Shown: in pieces, positions 27,811-37,208 of the stretch
Numbering within the stretch: position 1 is the stretch's first letter
How the letters are laid out: each line of letters begins with the position of its first letter
Assembly: GCF_027186265.1 (NCBI RefSeq)
Contig: NZ_CP114176.1
Coordinates: forward strand, 2,666,001 to 2,730,000
DNA from: Lentibacillus daqui
GTDB lineage: Bacteria; Bacillota; Bacilli; Bacillales; Amphibacillaceae
Length of the DNA stretch: 64,000 nt
Reading direction: 5' to 3'
Program-made: the position numbers and the translations under genes
Notes under the pieces: model-generated
Seen by the model: only the letters and a program-made list of their open reading frames with translations
Database searches by the model: none
What the model was told of the DNA's origin: nothing

Positions 27811-29244
27811 TCACACTTTTTTTCGATCCGGAAACAATAGGCTGAACACAATCCCAAAAATGGCTGCGATAAAAAAGGTGGAAAATCTAGATGTGATTAT
27901 TTCATCCAATGGTGTACTAATCCACAGAACAGTGAATACAAATCCAGAAATAATTGTTGCAACCACGCCAACACCTGAATATCGCTTCCAGAAAAAGGTC
28001 ATCAATATTGCTGGTGATAGAGTACAACCAATGCCTGCCCAGGCCCAACTGACGACCAGATAGAGTAGTGAATCAGATGTCAGGGCAATGATCATGCCAA
28101 TCACACCGGAAACGATAACTATTACTCTTGATAGGGTTACAAGCTGTTTATCAGTCAAATTCAACCCAAGCGTCCGGTGGATAATATCCTCACTAACGGA
28201 ACTGGTAACAACCATTAACTGGGAATTAGCTGTCGTAATAATTGCGGCCAGAATCCCGGCCAGTAATAACCCGGCGATCCAAGGTGGTAATAAATCCAGG
28301 ATCATAAATGGCAAAATGGTTTCTACATCGGCAAATGACCCTTGTTGATACAATGCAATCGCTGCTAACCCAATTAGAAAGGCCCCCGTATAAGCCATCA
28401 CGGTCCAAATAATGGCAACGGAAATCCCTTGTTTTGCTTCTTTATCATTTTTTAATGCCATGAATCGTGTACTTAACTGGGGCTGCCCACCCAAATAACC
28501 AAAAAACCAGGAAAAGTTGTTGAAGAATAATACCCCAAGCGCAAATCCTGTCGCACCACCAAACCAGGAATCAAATGAATCACCTGCTTCCACCAATGAT
28601 TGGCTAATCGACAGGTCATGTGTACCAATATAGATCAGTGCAATAACGGGTAACACACAAAGTGTAGCCAGCATCATGATACTTTGAACCATATCTGTCC
28701 AGACAACAGACAAAAAACCACCAAAAAACGCCGTTGCCAATACAACAACTGTGGCCAGAATGATACCAACCGTCTCGTTTATGTCGAATGTCGTTAAAAA
28801 TAATTTTCCTGCCCCTGCTAGTTGTGCTCCCAAATAAAACATGAAAAAGCAAGCAATTAAAATACTGGCAATCCAGCGGATCAAATTGGCTTTTTCCCGA
28901 AAACGGACAGCTAAATAATCTGGCAGGGTTAACACCTGATAATTATCCGCCTCTTTACGAAATTTTTGCGCCAAGACAAGCCAGGAGAAAATTATCCCCA
29001 AAGCAATCCCAACTGCTACCCATATTCCTGCAAGTCCGGTGGTAAAAACAAATCCGGTAAACCCGAGTAACAACCATGCTGATTCCCCGGTAGCCCGTTC
29101 CGAAAATGCCAAAGCCCAGCCAGGCAGTTTTTTTCCGCCTAAAAGAAACACAGCATGACTCATTTTTGTTCGGCTCGTAGCGTAACCAATCGCTATAATC
29201 ACAATAAAATACAGGATAAATTCAGCGATAATGATGGTATTCAT
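27811..29244 (-). CDS. putP: Sodium/proline symporter
   Basis: A sodium/solute symporter of 477 residues with about 13 membrane helices. It shows GGKKLPGWALAFSERATGESAWLLLGFTG (the family start region), GGFLSVVWTDMVQSIMM and ITTANSQLMVVTSSVSEDI, close to Bacillus PutP/OpuE. In halotolerant Bacillaceae such carriers feed proline for catabolism or osmoprotection. It is monocistronic with its own terminator. Confidence 0.88.
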   Translation of the reverse strand: MNTIIIAEFILYFIVIIAIGYATSRTKMSHAVFLLGGKKLPGWALAFSERATGESAWLLLGFTGFVFTTGLAGIWVAVGIALGIIFSWLVLAQKFRKEADNYQVLTLPDYLAVRFREKANLIRWIASILIACFFMFYLGAQLAGAGKLFLTTFDINETVGIILATVVVLATAFFGGFLSVVWTDMVQSIMMLATLCVLPVIALIYIGTHDLSISQSLVEAGDSFDSWFGGATGFALGVLFFNNFSWFFGYLGGQPQLSTRFMALKNDKEAKQGISVAIIWTVMAYTGAFLIGLAAIALYQQGSFADVETILPFMILDLLPPWIAGLLLAGILAAIITTANSQLMVVTSSVSEDIIHRTLGLNLTDKQLVTLSRVIVIVSGVIGMIIALTSDSLLYLVVSWAWAGIGCTLSPAILMTFFWKRYSGVGVVATIISGFVFTVLWISTPLDEIITSRFSTFFIAAIFGIVFSLLFPDRKKV

Positions 29245-29429
29245 TGCACGTTCACCCTCCTGTTAATCATGATGTCCCTGAAACAGACGAACAAGAAAGA
29301 TTACATGTTCCCTCCCTTGTGCCAAAGAAAATATAGTTCTTTTCTAAAAATCTATGTGTCGGAGCAAAAAATCAGAACAAACGATATAAAAACTTTCCCC
29401 GCATACTAAACGTAAAAAAGAAGCAGGGG

Positions 29430-29612
29430 TTATCCTGCTCCTTTAACACTATGTACCTTGTTAATAGTATCGGGTTTCGGTGTATGTTGCACATTTGCAG
29501 GATGTGAAGGTGTATATTCATGAACCGATTGGGTTGCGGAAAAATACGTCCATCCGGAATACACGATACATATAACACCAATACCCATTAATAGGAATGC
29601 TGTTTTTTTCAT
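29430..29612 (-). CDS. Small single-pass membrane or secreted protein
   Basis: The 60-residue product starts MKKTAFLLMGIGVICIVYSGWT, one hydrophobic helix, followed by a Pro/His/Thr-rich tail. The ATG at 29610-29612 follows AGGTGATGCCG. A terminator stem (AGCAGG with CCTGCT) and T-run overlap its 3' end at 29417-29440. I do not recognise a family. Confidence 0.5.
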   Translation of the reverse strand: MKKTAFLLMGIGVICIVYSGWTYFSATQSVHEYTPSHPANVQHTPKPDTINKVHSVKGAG

Positions 29613-29821
29613 CGGCATCACCTAAAAAAATTATTACTCATATTCCATTCATACTATCGTCAAAACCTGTAGACAACAATTTTTCCGCGAAGTTCACATA
29701 TTCTATAACGAATAATGAAAAATGCGTCTAAGTGGTTTCATTTATATACGTTTTGCCTTATAGTTATAGAGGACAACCGAAAATGAGTTGTTATGAAATT
29801 ATAGATAGGAGGTGAATACAG

Positions 29822-30187
29822 ATGCTAGAATTGCTCAATCAACTAACAAGTGATGTATCACCATTTTATGTATATCTGAGTATCATTTTAACCATCATCT
29901 GCGCATATCGCGGGATGTCATTTACAATGGGGAACACCATTCAGCAAAATCAAATTTTCACCAGACAATGGCATGCCACCCGATTTCGTTTGCTCCCTGC
30001 ACAGGAAGAACTTGGGGCCAATACGGAAATTCATCACTGGATTGCCGCCAAAATGAAACGTATCGAAGCACCCGATGATGATTCAGATAGCCATTCCTGC
30101 TCATTGAAAGTTCTAAACGACTATCATCGAGGAGGACAAAAATGGAACGCAAATCTGTATTCACAACTCTTGGAAAATATAGCCTGA
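29822..30187 (+). CDS. Possible MifM-like arrest peptide upstream of yidC
   Basis: The 121-residue product has one N-terminal membrane helix (FYVYLSIILTIICAY), then a soluble part with IHHWIAAKM followed by EAPDDDSDSHS. B. subtilis MifM, the sensor upstream of yidC2, also has one membrane helix, a critical Ile-x-x-Trp element and a following acidic run at which ribosomes stall. A strong AGGAGGTGAATACAG precedes the ATG. The frame overlaps the first 46 bp of yidC and covers its ribosome site. CCTGCTC (30096-30102), inside the acidic codons, can pair with GAGGAGG (30129-30135) of that site, so a stalled ribosome would free it. Role is inferred from layout and motif likeness. Confidence 0.5.
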   Translation: MLELLNQLTSDVSPFYVYLSIILTIICAYRGMSFTMGNTIQQNQIFTRQWHATRFRLLPAQEELGANTEIHHWIAAKMKRIEAPDDDSDSHSCSLKVLNDYHRGGQKWNANLYSQLLENIA

Positions 30188-30933
30188 TCGGTATTCTGTT
30201 ATTGATCGTCTTAACCGGGTGCCAACTAAATGAGCCAATTAGTGCTGATTCTACTGGTTTTTTTAATCATTATTTTATTTATCCGTTTTCCGTACTGCTG
30301 AAAGGACTGGCTTCTGTCTTGGGCGGCAGTTATGGGTTATCGATCATTATTTTAACCATCGTTATCCGCCTTTGCCTCATGCCGTTCATGTTGAGGCAAA
30401 TGAAAAACAGTACGAAAATGCAGGCCAAAATGAAAGTCATGAAGCCGGAAATGGATGAGATTCAGAAGAAATATAAAGATAAAAAAGATCGGGATTCCCA
30501 GATGCAAATGCAACAGGAAATGATGCAACTATATCAAAAGCATCAAATGAATCCGTTGTCGTCTCTCGGATGCTTGCCCATGATTATTCAATTTCCGATT
30601 CTGATTGCATTCTATTATGCGATTCGCCGGACACCAGAAATTGCTACCCACACATTTCTCTGGTTCAACCTGGGGCAAACCGATTTCGTTCTGCCCTTTA
30701 TCGCTGCAGCTGTCTATCTGATTCAGGCACGTGTGTCACAAATCGGCATGGATGAAAAACAGCGGAAACAAATGGCATTATTCAGCTTTATCTCACCGGT
30801 TATGATATTTATCGTCTCGTTTAATTTTCCGTCTGCATTACCATTATATTGGACCATATCCGGTTCATTTTTGGTGATTCAAACATGGATTTCCAAAAAG
30901 CTCTATACGGAAAAAGCCGAAGCAGAGGTATAA
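30142..30933 (+). CDS. yidC: Membrane protein insertase YidC/OxaA2
   Basis: It inserts and folds membrane proteins. The 263-residue lipoprotein has the lipobox LTGC (Cys27), five membrane segments, the cytosolic coiled region rich in Lys/Met/Gln (MQMQQEMMQLYQKHQMNP) and LPMIIQFPILIAFYYAIR. The conserved Arg of the hydrophilic groove is in IVIRLCLMPF. GAGGAGG lies 6 bp before the ATG, inside the upstream frame. Terminator follows. Its layout resembles mifM-yidC2 rather than rnpA-spoIIIJ. Confidence 0.93.
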   Translation: MERKSVFTTLGKYSLIGILLLIVLTGCQLNEPISADSTGFFNHYFIYPFSVLLKGLASVLGGSYGLSIIILTIVIRLCLMPFMLRQMKNSTKMQAKMKVMKPEMDEIQKKYKDKKDRDSQMQMQQEMMQLYQKHQMNPLSSLGCLPMIIQFPILIAFYYAIRRTPEIATHTFLWFNLGQTDFVLPFIAAAVYLIQARVSQIGMDEKQRKQMALFSFISPVMIFIVSFNFPSALPLYWTISGSFLVIQTWISKKLYTEKAEAEV

Positions 30934-30935
30934 TG

Positions 30936-30968
30936 AAAAAGCACTTCCGATTGTGGGAGTGCTTTTTC
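30936..30968 (+). terminator. Terminator of yidC
   Basis: AGCACTTCC and GGGAGTGCT form a stem with TTTTT directly after the yidC stop. Confidence 0.82.
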
Positions 30969-31056
30969 TTGAATATTCAAAAATAAATATGAGTCTTAAT
31001 CCAGTAGCCCATCACTGTAATCTCATAAAATAATATGGTTATGGTTTATATCATAG

Positions 31057-31165
31057 TCAGTTTACCAGTGTAATGGCCTGATCAAGCACCTTGTCGCCTT
31101 GTATCATACCATATGCCATCGAATCAATCACTTCTACTTTGATATCTTTTGGTTCCGCCTACATG
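31057..31165 (-). pseudogene. Gene fragment, possibly DegV-like
   Basis: On the minus strand an open piece reads EPKDIKVEVIDSMAYGM and QGDKVLDQAITLVN before TGA (31057-31059). The VEVIDS..Y..GQ..L pattern resembles the middle of DegV/EDD fatty-acid-binding proteins, but no start and no flanking domains are present. It is probably a deletion remnant. The rest of 30969-31250 shows nothing else. Confidence 0.3.
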
Positions 31166-31250
31166 AGGCAAGCCGCTTTCTGACAATGTAAAATAAGCTG
31201 AAATCCGCAGTTCACGTATTTACATTCATATAATATTACATGAAATGATT

Positions 31251-31910
31251 TCAGGATTTACTATTTTGCAGCAGTTGATATCCAGCCTGTTTCTTCAGTT
31301 TTCGCCGTTCCAGCCGATCAACCAATGCCTTGTGGCGCAAATAGGAAAATTGAAAGATGGGGCTTTGGACAAAGGTAAAAATAAACGTGACAATAAATAC
31401 CGGACCACCTAAAATCAAACCAAGTACAAGTACGCCGGTTTCTGTAATCATACGAACCCGACGAATTGGTGCTCCCAGCTTATCGGCAATCGACAACATA
31501 AATCCATCTCGCGGACCGGCCCCAACGCAAGCCGCATTATAGATACCACCACCAACTCCCATGATCACAATCCCCGCGACAATAATCAGTACATCTACCC
31601 ATGTATGGCGGGCCTGTGGCAGGATATCCAGCCACAGCCAGAAATCCACACAGGATCCAACTAAAAAGGCGTTAAGAAATGTGCCGATCCTAATATAGCT
31701 TTTATCCAATATCCACGACACGCCTACCAGCGCCATACCACAAATAATGTTCCAAGTACCAATCGTAAAGCCCAGTTTTTCATACATGGCGACATTCAAC
31801 ACGTCCCAAGGATGAATACCTAAATGCTGTACATGGATGGTGATGTAGATTCCTAAACTGAACACGATCACTCCGATGACAAAACAGGACCAGCGAATAC
31901 CCCGGATCAT
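31251..31910 (-). CDS. YczE/YitT-type membrane protein
   Basis: The 219-residue protein has five membrane helices with GIHPWDVLNV, GGGIYNAACVGAGPRDGFMLS and a basic C-terminal tail, typical of the YczE/YyaS family of unknown function. I start at the ATG at 31908-31910 (MIRGIRW) behind AAGGGAAATC instead of an upstream GTG/ATG without a ribosome site. Confidence 0.78.
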   Translation of the reverse strand: MIRGIRWSCFVIGVIVFSLGIYITIHVQHLGIHPWDVLNVAMYEKLGFTIGTWNIICGMALVGVSWILDKSYIRIGTFLNAFLVGSCVDFWLWLDILPQARHTWVDVLIIVAGIVIMGVGGGIYNAACVGAGPRDGFMLSIADKLGAPIRRVRMITETGVLVLGLILGGPVFIVTFIFTFVQSPIFQFSYLRHKALVDRLERRKLKKQAGYQLLQNSKS

Positions 31911-32025
31911 GATTTCCCTTCTTTCACTAACCAAAACAATTAGGGATAATCATAAGTCATATTCCCGTGTATTTCAACACCACTGTTTCCATTGTGATTA
32001 CGAACTAAGATTGCGGAAAAAACAG

Positions 32026-32682
32026 TTATCCAAAATATTGAAATTTCGTTCTTAATGTTGCGGAAAATATGAGCTGGCTCGGTTCCAATGATGTAGAGAC
32101 ATTCATTTTCGTAGCGGCAAATGTCTGTTGGACAATCGCATCCCTTGATCCTTCCTCAACTATTTTGATCGGGCGAGGGTCTAAATTCACGTCAATTGTC
32201 TTGGCGATTGTTTCAGCCTTAGCGGTGGCATTCCTCAGAGCATCGCTTAATGCACGCTGATAATATGCGTTTGGATCATCAACGGAAAATTCAATATCAG
32301 AAACTCGATTAACTCCATTTTGGACCGATGTATCAATGACTGTGCCTGCTTGATCGACAGCATTCAATCTCACGGTAAGTGCATGTATAACCTCATATCC
32401 CCGAAAAATCTGTTTCCCATCCACATAATCATATTGTGGCTGAATTGTATATGCAGCCGTTTGTATAGCTTCTCTTGAAATTCCCAATTGAACCAGCGCT
32501 TGTATAACCTGATCCATCTTTTGCGCATTTTCCTGTTGGGCTTGTGTTAGTTCACGATTTTGCGTCGTCACCTCTAACCGAATCGTAACAACATCAGGTT
32601 TTGCTGAAATACTTGCGCTGCCAATTACCGTCATCCGCCGCGACCGCTCCTGTCGATAGGAAGATACATTGGCATAATACAT
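32026..32682 (-). CDS. SIMPL-domain (DUF541) protein
   Basis: The 218-residue protein contains the SIMPL pattern: VIGSASISAKPDVVTIRLEV, GISREAIQTAAYTIQPQY and ALSDALRNATAKAETIAK. The family includes periplasmic or cytosolic proteins of uncertain function; this one has no signal peptide. The N-terminus is short and Arg-rich. AAGGGGAATAGC precedes the ATG. Confidence 0.82.
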   Translation of the reverse strand: MYYANVSSYRQERSRRMTVIGSASISAKPDVVTIRLEVTTQNRELTQAQQENAQKMDQVIQALVQLGISREAIQTAAYTIQPQYDYVDGKQIFRGYEVIHALTVRLNAVDQAGTVIDTSVQNGVNRVSDIEFSVDDPNAYYQRALSDALRNATAKAETIAKTIDVNLDPRPIKIVEEGSRDAIVQQTFAATKMNVSTSLEPSQLIFSATLRTKFQYFG

Positions 32683-32762
32683 TGCTATTCCCCTTTCTCC
32701 GTTATAGTAAAATATATGCCTTTATTCTGCGGATATATCACCAGATGATGGCAGCGAACCTT

Positions 32763-33218
32763 CTATTTCCCATTCCTGAGTTTTTGCTTCTCATCTTTCC
32801 GGGCTCCAATATGTATCACCATTTTTTCCTTTTTTCCCTTATCTTTTAGCAGATCACGAATTTCTGTCAAAAGTACTTCTTTTTGATCCGGGTTGGGTGC
32901 AGCCTTCTCTTTTCCCTTTTCCTCCTCTTTCTCATACTTCAATTTTGCAATGATCTGGACAACGATAAAAATGGACCAGGAAATAACGGCAAAATCAAAC
33001 ACCGACTGCATAAACTGTCCGTACAATATTTCTGAATCACCTACTGTATATTTTAAATGGGTAAAATCAACGCCATTGTATAATATCCCGACAAGCGGCA
33101 TGATGATATTTTCCACCAAAGATGTAACAATCTTGCCGAAAGCCCCGCCAATAACAACGGCAATCGCCAAGTCCAGTACATTTCCTTTCAGTGCAAACGC
33201 TTTGAAATCCGACCACAA
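32763..33218 (-). CDS. mscL: Large-conductance mechanosensitive channel, copy 1
   Basis: MscL opens under membrane tension to release solutes during osmotic downshock. N-terminal [30 protein letters not shown], the pore helix, and the second helix near residues 70-95 are clear. The C-terminus is longer than usual (151 residues), with an extra basic segment after the conserved LLTEIRDLL helix. The start is a TTG (33216-33218), eight bases after AAGGAGG. A second mscL lies 160 bp upstream. Confidence 0.93.
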   Translation of the reverse strand: MWSDFKAFALKGNVLDLAIAVVIGGAFGKIVTSLVENIIMPLVGILYNGVDFTHLKYTVGDSEILYGQFMQSVFDFAVISWSIFIVVQIIAKLKYEKEEEKGKEKAAPNPDQKEVLLTEIRDLLKDKGKKEKMVIHIGARKDEKQKLRNGK

Positions 33219-33378
33219 AATGTGTTACCTCCTTGTTATGCCTGTACTATTTATATGTGGGGTAAGAAGGTTTTAACACTTTTCCTTCGTCGATGAGATC
33301 ATTCACAACCAAGATTTTGTAAAAAGATCCTCCCATTTGTTGATTGGAATACAAATAGGAGGTCTCTTGCTGTCATAA

Positions 33379-33753
33379 TTATTTCTCATCTTTCAAAAGA
33401 TCACGTATTTCTTTCAGTAATTCAGCTTTTTCATCAATTTCCGGCTCTTCCTCATCCTCCTCTTTTTTGCGTTTGAGTTTATTTAACATGCGGATAAACA
33501 AAAAGATCGAAACAGCAATAATGAGAAAGTCAATAATCGATTGAATGAACTCGCCATACATAACCTCCGCATTTCCTACTTTATACGATAGGTTTGAAAA
33601 ATTAATTCCGGTTAATAAAATGCCTACCAATGGCATGATAATTTGATCGACCAATGATGAAACAATTTTGCCAAATGCTCCCCCTATCACTACAGCTACT
33701 GCCAGTTCCATGACATTTCCTTGTGCGATAAAGGCTTTAAAATCCTTCCACAT
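33379..33753 (-). CDS. mscL: Large-conductance mechanosensitive channel, copy 2
   Basis: A 124-residue MscL of normal length: [30 protein letters not shown], pore helix, second helix and the cytoplasmic LLKEIRDLL bundle. It is about 60 percent identical to copy 1 by eye. Each copy has its own ribosome site and a sizeable gap, so they are probably separate units. Confidence 0.94.
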   Translation of the reverse strand: MWKDFKAFIAQGNVMELAVAVVIGGAFGKIVSSLVDQIIMPLVGILLTGINFSNLSYKVGNAEVMYGEFIQSIIDFLIIAVSIFLFIRMLNKLKRKKEEDEEEPEIDEKAELLKEIRDLLKDEK

Positions 33754-33884
33754 CCTTTATTCCTCCATTCCTTCCATGAATATAGCCCGTGTTCAAAAGG
33801 GCAAAGGTCAACTAAGTTCCTCTATCCCGGATTTTTTGAACATCCTCTATTATACACAGTTAAAATAAATTTTTAAAAATATCC

Positions 33885-33914
33885 TTGTATCTTTTCAAAC
33901 TTTTGTGGTATACT
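33885..33914 (+). promoter_or_regulatory. Promoter of the cold-shock gene
   Basis: TTGTAT (33885-33890) and TATACT (33909-33914) are 18 bp apart. The predicted leader RNA is about 95 nt, as usual for csp genes whose leaders control translation in the cold. Confidence 0.5.
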
Positions 33915-34016
33915 AAGAATAACTATTGATGTTCGGAATATGTAAGGCGTTATCACCTTGAATATGAAAGAGCAAGAATAGTAATAAACGTGCAAGATGC
34001 ACATGGAGGAAAAAGA

Positions 34017-34217
34017 ATGAATAACGGTACAGTAAAATGGTTTAATGCGGACAAAGGCTTCGGTTTCATCGAGGTTGAAGGTGGAGACGACGTATTTGTA
34101 CACTTCTCTGCAATTCAAGGTGAAGGATTCAAAACGTTGGAAGAAGGTCAATCTGTTACATTCGATGTCGAAGAAGGTAACCGCGGACCACAAGCAGCTA
34201 ACGTTGTAAAACACTAA
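34017..34217 (+). CDS. csp: Cold-shock protein (CspA family)
   Basis: The 66-residue OB-fold RNA chaperone has [18 protein letters not shown] (RNP1) and DVFVHFSAI (RNP2). The ATG at 34017 follows TGGAGGA. A terminator with arms AAAAGCTCTTCC and GGGAGAGCTTTT lies at 34233-34264. Confidence 0.95.
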   Translation: MNNGTVKWFNADKGFGFIEVEGGDDVFVHFSAIQGEGFKTLEEGQSVTFDVEEGNRGPQAANVVKH

Positions 34218-34232
34218 TAACAACATTGATAA

Positions 34233-34264
34233 GAAAAGCTCTTCCTGATGGGAGAGCTTTTTTC
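34233..34264 (+). terminator. Terminator of csp
   Basis: AAAAGCTCTTCC, loop TGAT and GGGAGAGCTTTT followed by T bases, 16 bp after the csp stop. Confidence 0.85.
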
Positions 34265-34469
34265 ATTTACTACCGGGTAATAAGAGGATATAAAGTTGAT
34301 TTTTTAGATGGACGCTCCTGCCTACGTGATGATTTTTCATACCTCATAGTCATACTTCTGTAATCCCCCTTAAACTAACTTGATGAAAGAAACACAACAT
34401 TTTACATTCTCTCTATCCCATCCTATAGTAGATAATAGAAACAAAACTTCAAAAGAGGAGGAACCGTCC

Positions 34470-34922
34470 ATGTCACGCTATGACTTCACTAGAAATTCGT
34501 TTTTGCAATTTGTAAAAGACTGTGATGAAAAAGTACTCGATGTACAGCCTACAGGATCTCGAAACACGCTGCATTGGCACATTGGGCATGTGCTTGTGGT
34601 AACGGAAATGTTCTTGTTTAACTACCCGAAAGGATCAAGTAATATTCCGGAATCCTATCACGCGTTGTTCAAACCTGGTTCAAAGCCTGCTGACTGGCCT
34701 GAAGAAGTACCGAGTGTTTCCGAAATTGTTGATCATCTGGAAAAACAGTTGACCCGAATCAATGAGCTGTCTGATGACTATTTAGCCCAAGAACTTCCTT
34801 TCACGTTGCCATTTGGTAATTTTAAAACATATGGTGAATTGTATGATTTATCGATACATCATGAAGCAGAGCATCTTGGTCAAATAAAGGCAATGAAACG
34901 TATTGTCGAAGCAGAAAATTAA
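34470..34922 (+). CDS. DinB-family protein
   Basis: The 150-residue four-helix protein has the three His of the DinB metal site: HWHIGHVLV (first), SIHHEAEHLGQI (others). DinB-like proteins are often thiol-dependent enzymes of unknown substrate. The ATG at 34470 (MSRYDF) follows GAGGAGGAACCGTCC; the longer frame upstream lacks a ribosome site. Confidence 0.82.
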   Translation: MSRYDFTRNSFLQFVKDCDEKVLDVQPTGSRNTLHWHIGHVLVVTEMFLFNYPKGSSNIPESYHALFKPGSKPADWPEEVPSVSEIVDHLEKQLTRINELSDDYLAQELPFTLPFGNFKTYGELYDLSIHHEAEHLGQIKAMKRIVEAEN

Positions 34923-34935
34923 GCTGTCCGACAAG

Positions 34936-34966
34936 AAACCCCTCACTGCATGAAGCATGAGGGGTT
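34936..34966. terminator. Bidirectional terminator between dinB-like gene and ppaC
   Basis: AAACCCCTCA and TGAGGGGTTT form a 10-bp stem between the two convergent stop codons, with A-rich and T-rich flanks. Confidence 0.75.
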
Positions 34967-34971
34967 TGTTC

Positions 34972-35895
34972 TTAATTAAATGTCTCTGTTAAGTTGGTAA
35001 CGATTTGTTTCTTCCGTGATACGATGCCTTTTAATAAGGCTCGATTATTTTCCAATGTTACATCAAATGCTTTTTCCACATTGGCTTTTGCCTTTCCAAG
35101 CGCTAGTGCATCGGAATCATTGTTGATAATATCCGTAGCCACGAACAGGAACAAATCTAAATTTTTGTTTTCGATGGTCTTGTTGATTTCTGCTTCCAGT
35201 TCCGCTTGATGTTCAAGAATGGCTTTCGTATCAACCGCATTCACTTGAGCGATTTCTACTTTTGCGCCATGCATGTCAAACTCCTTGGCATCCATAGAAA
35301 TCAGCTCAGCCATTGATTTGTCACGTAAATCCGCACCGGCCTGCAGCATATCAAATCCATATTGCTCCAGATTAACACCAGCGATTTCCGCTAACTCTTT
35401 GGCGGCATCAATATCTTGCTGGGTACAAGTTGGTGATTTTAATAACAATGAATCGGAAATAATTGCGGAAACAAGTAACCCGGCAATTTCCTTTGTAATC
35501 GTTACATTATTTTCCTGATACATTTTCTTTAAAATCGTTGCCGTACAACCAACCGGTTCCAAGCGAATAAACAACGGCTCATTCGTTTGAAAATTGGCCA
35601 CCCGGTGATGATCAATGACCTCAACAATGCGTGCGTCATCGATATTATCTACACTTTGTTGAAATTCGTTATGATCGACTAAAATCACGTCACTATTTTC
35701 TGGAACTGATTCAATGAGACGTGGTGCCGATACACCAAAATGGTCCAGTGCATATTGGGTTTCCTTGTTTACCTCACCTAAACGTACAGGTTCCACATCA
35801 TGGCCAAGTTCCTTCTTCAAATGTGCATATGCAAGTGCTGCTGTAATCGTATCTGTGTCTGGATTTTTGTGTCCAAAGATTAATGTTTTTCCCAT
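34972..35895 (-). CDS. ppaC: Manganese-dependent inorganic pyrophosphatase
   Basis: A family II pyrophosphatase of the DHH superfamily, 307 residues. Metal ligands are in [20 protein letters not shown] and EVIDHHRV; the C-terminal substrate loop SRKKQIV is present. I start at the ATG at 35893-35895 (MGKTLIFGH) behind AAGGGGAGTTATC. The 21-bp tract F lies upstream. Confidence 0.95.
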   Translation of the reverse strand: MGKTLIFGHKNPDTDTITAALAYAHLKKELGHDVEPVRLGEVNKETQYALDHFGVSAPRLIESVPENSDVILVDHNEFQQSVDNIDDARIVEVIDHHRVANFQTNEPLFIRLEPVGCTATILKKMYQENNVTITKEIAGLLVSAIISDSLLLKSPTCTQQDIDAAKELAEIAGVNLEQYGFDMLQAGADLRDKSMAELISMDAKEFDMHGAKVEIAQVNAVDTKAILEHQAELEAEINKTIENKNLDLFLFVATDIINNDSDALALGKAKANVEKAFDVTLENNRALLKGIVSRKKQIVTNLTETFN

Positions 35896-36029
35896 GATAA
35901 CTCCCCTTACTACAATGTCAATAACCATATTTATATTAATTATAGAGCAACAAGGCAAATTAGAAAAGTAGTTCGCCTTGTTTATACATTACCTGTTACT
36001 GTAAACTATCCAACCGGCTTACTCAGGTA

Positions 36030-36188
36030 CGATCAACTTTTGCGTGTACTCGATCGACTTCCTGGCTCTCTCGATCAACTTTTGCGCGTGCTCGATCAAC
36101 TTTCTGACTCTCTCGATCGACTTTTGCGCGTACTCGATCGACTTCTCGGCATTCTCGATCAACTTTTCAACTCGTTCGATCGACAATC
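36030..36188. repeat. 21-bp tandem tract F
   Basis: Eight units with the core CGATCAACTTTTGCG or CGATCGACTT start at 36030, 36051, 36072, 36093, 36114, 36135, 36156 and 36177, exactly 21 bp apart. CGATCG sites recur. Confidence 0.9.
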
Positions 36189-36205
36189 AAACAATATCAT
36201 TCAAA

Positions 36206-36838
36206 CTAATATGCCCGCTTGTTATACCAAGTGATAATTTGCTGTTTCAAGTCAGGGTCATTTATTTCCTCCGCACCAAAGCCACACACATCAACAATCC
36301 GTACAAACTGACGGTCATCACTTCCCATCATTTTTACTACACAATACCCTTCTATATTCGATGGGATCATGTCTAAAATCTGTTCATTGCAATACAAATC
36401 CGTTATTTTCTCTCGATCCGTTTCACTTAATGCCCACTGTTTAGGGGTTGCTCCCGATGGCTGGGATGGATCTGATTGCACAGGTTCCACTGATTCTGAT
36501 AACGCCGGTTGAATGGCATTTGACTCAGATGGCACCTCGGGCTGATTGTCAGCCATTGTCGTGTTTCGATCAGGTTCTGCTGTTTGATGCTTGGTAAAAT
36601 GCATCCTTTCATTTATGCTATGTAACAATTTGATGATTTCGGAAAGGCCAATAAATAACATTCCTATCATAAATCCAGCAAAAAGGTAAGAAAAGAAAAT
36701 AGACCAGACAATGCCGCTCTCAAAGCCGAAATAAGAATGATAATGCCCATACCCCATTCCAATCCCTGTAATTAGACCAATGACCATAATTGCCACCCCG
36801 ATAATCAGTAAAATCTTGGCAACGATATTTTCCCGCAT
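36206..36838 (-). CDS. Membrane protein with two helices and a soluble C-terminal part
   Basis: The 210-residue protein has two membrane helices (residues about 6-28 and 40-65), a Ser/Pro/Gln-rich linker and a C-terminal domain (YCVVKMMGSDDRQFVRIVDVCG). I do not recognise the family. ATG at 36836-36838 (MRENIVAKI) follows AAGGAGGAAGTAAAG. Confidence 0.7.
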   Translation of the reverse strand: MRENIVAKILLIIGVAIMVIGLITGIGMGYGHYHSYFGFESGIVWSIFFSYLFAGFMIGMLFIGLSEIIKLLHSINERMHFTKHQTAEPDRNTTMADNQPEVPSESNAIQPALSESVEPVQSDPSQPSGATPKQWALSETDREKITDLYCNEQILDMIPSNIEGYCVVKMMGSDDRQFVRIVDVCGFGAEEINDPDLKQQIITWYNKRAY

Positions 36839-37004
36839 CTTTACTTCCTCCTTATGACAATCATTCAACAACGAATAAGTACGCTATTCTTCATTCTATC
36901 CTGCAGTTTTATCCAATGTACACAGGCTTTTTTCCCTAAAAGAAAACCAATCCATATGTAGTATTTACCAATACATACATTTTACATGAAATTTACACTT
37001 AAAA

Positions 37005-37041
37005 ATACGAAAGAGCTTAGAAAAACTAAGCCCTTTCGTAT
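37005..37041. terminator. Orphan terminator-like hairpin
   Basis: ATACGAAAGAGCTTAG and CTAAGCCCTTTCGTAT pair over 16 bp with one mismatch. The minus strand has a T-run after it. Both flanking genes diverge from this spot, so it ends no visible gene. The rest of 36839-37208 shows only a possible SigB-type promoter for the SDR gene, GTTTTT (37144) with AGGTAA (37163). Confidence 0.55.
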
Positions 37042-37208
37042 ACAAAGGTTTAGTTTGACCATACAAACCAAAAGTACAAAAAACTTTGGCTGAATAGCGT
37101 CCTATCATGAATGTTGCTTGATTCTTATACTAATCAACTGTATGTTTTTTCATGCTTTAAAAAGGTAATGGTTATACTACATGTAAAAAAGCAAGGAGGT
37201 AATCATCA

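Noticed and set aside
36044..36376. 110-codon plus-strand frame over tract F
   Set aside because: Product of the 21-bp period running into the antisense of the gene at 36206.
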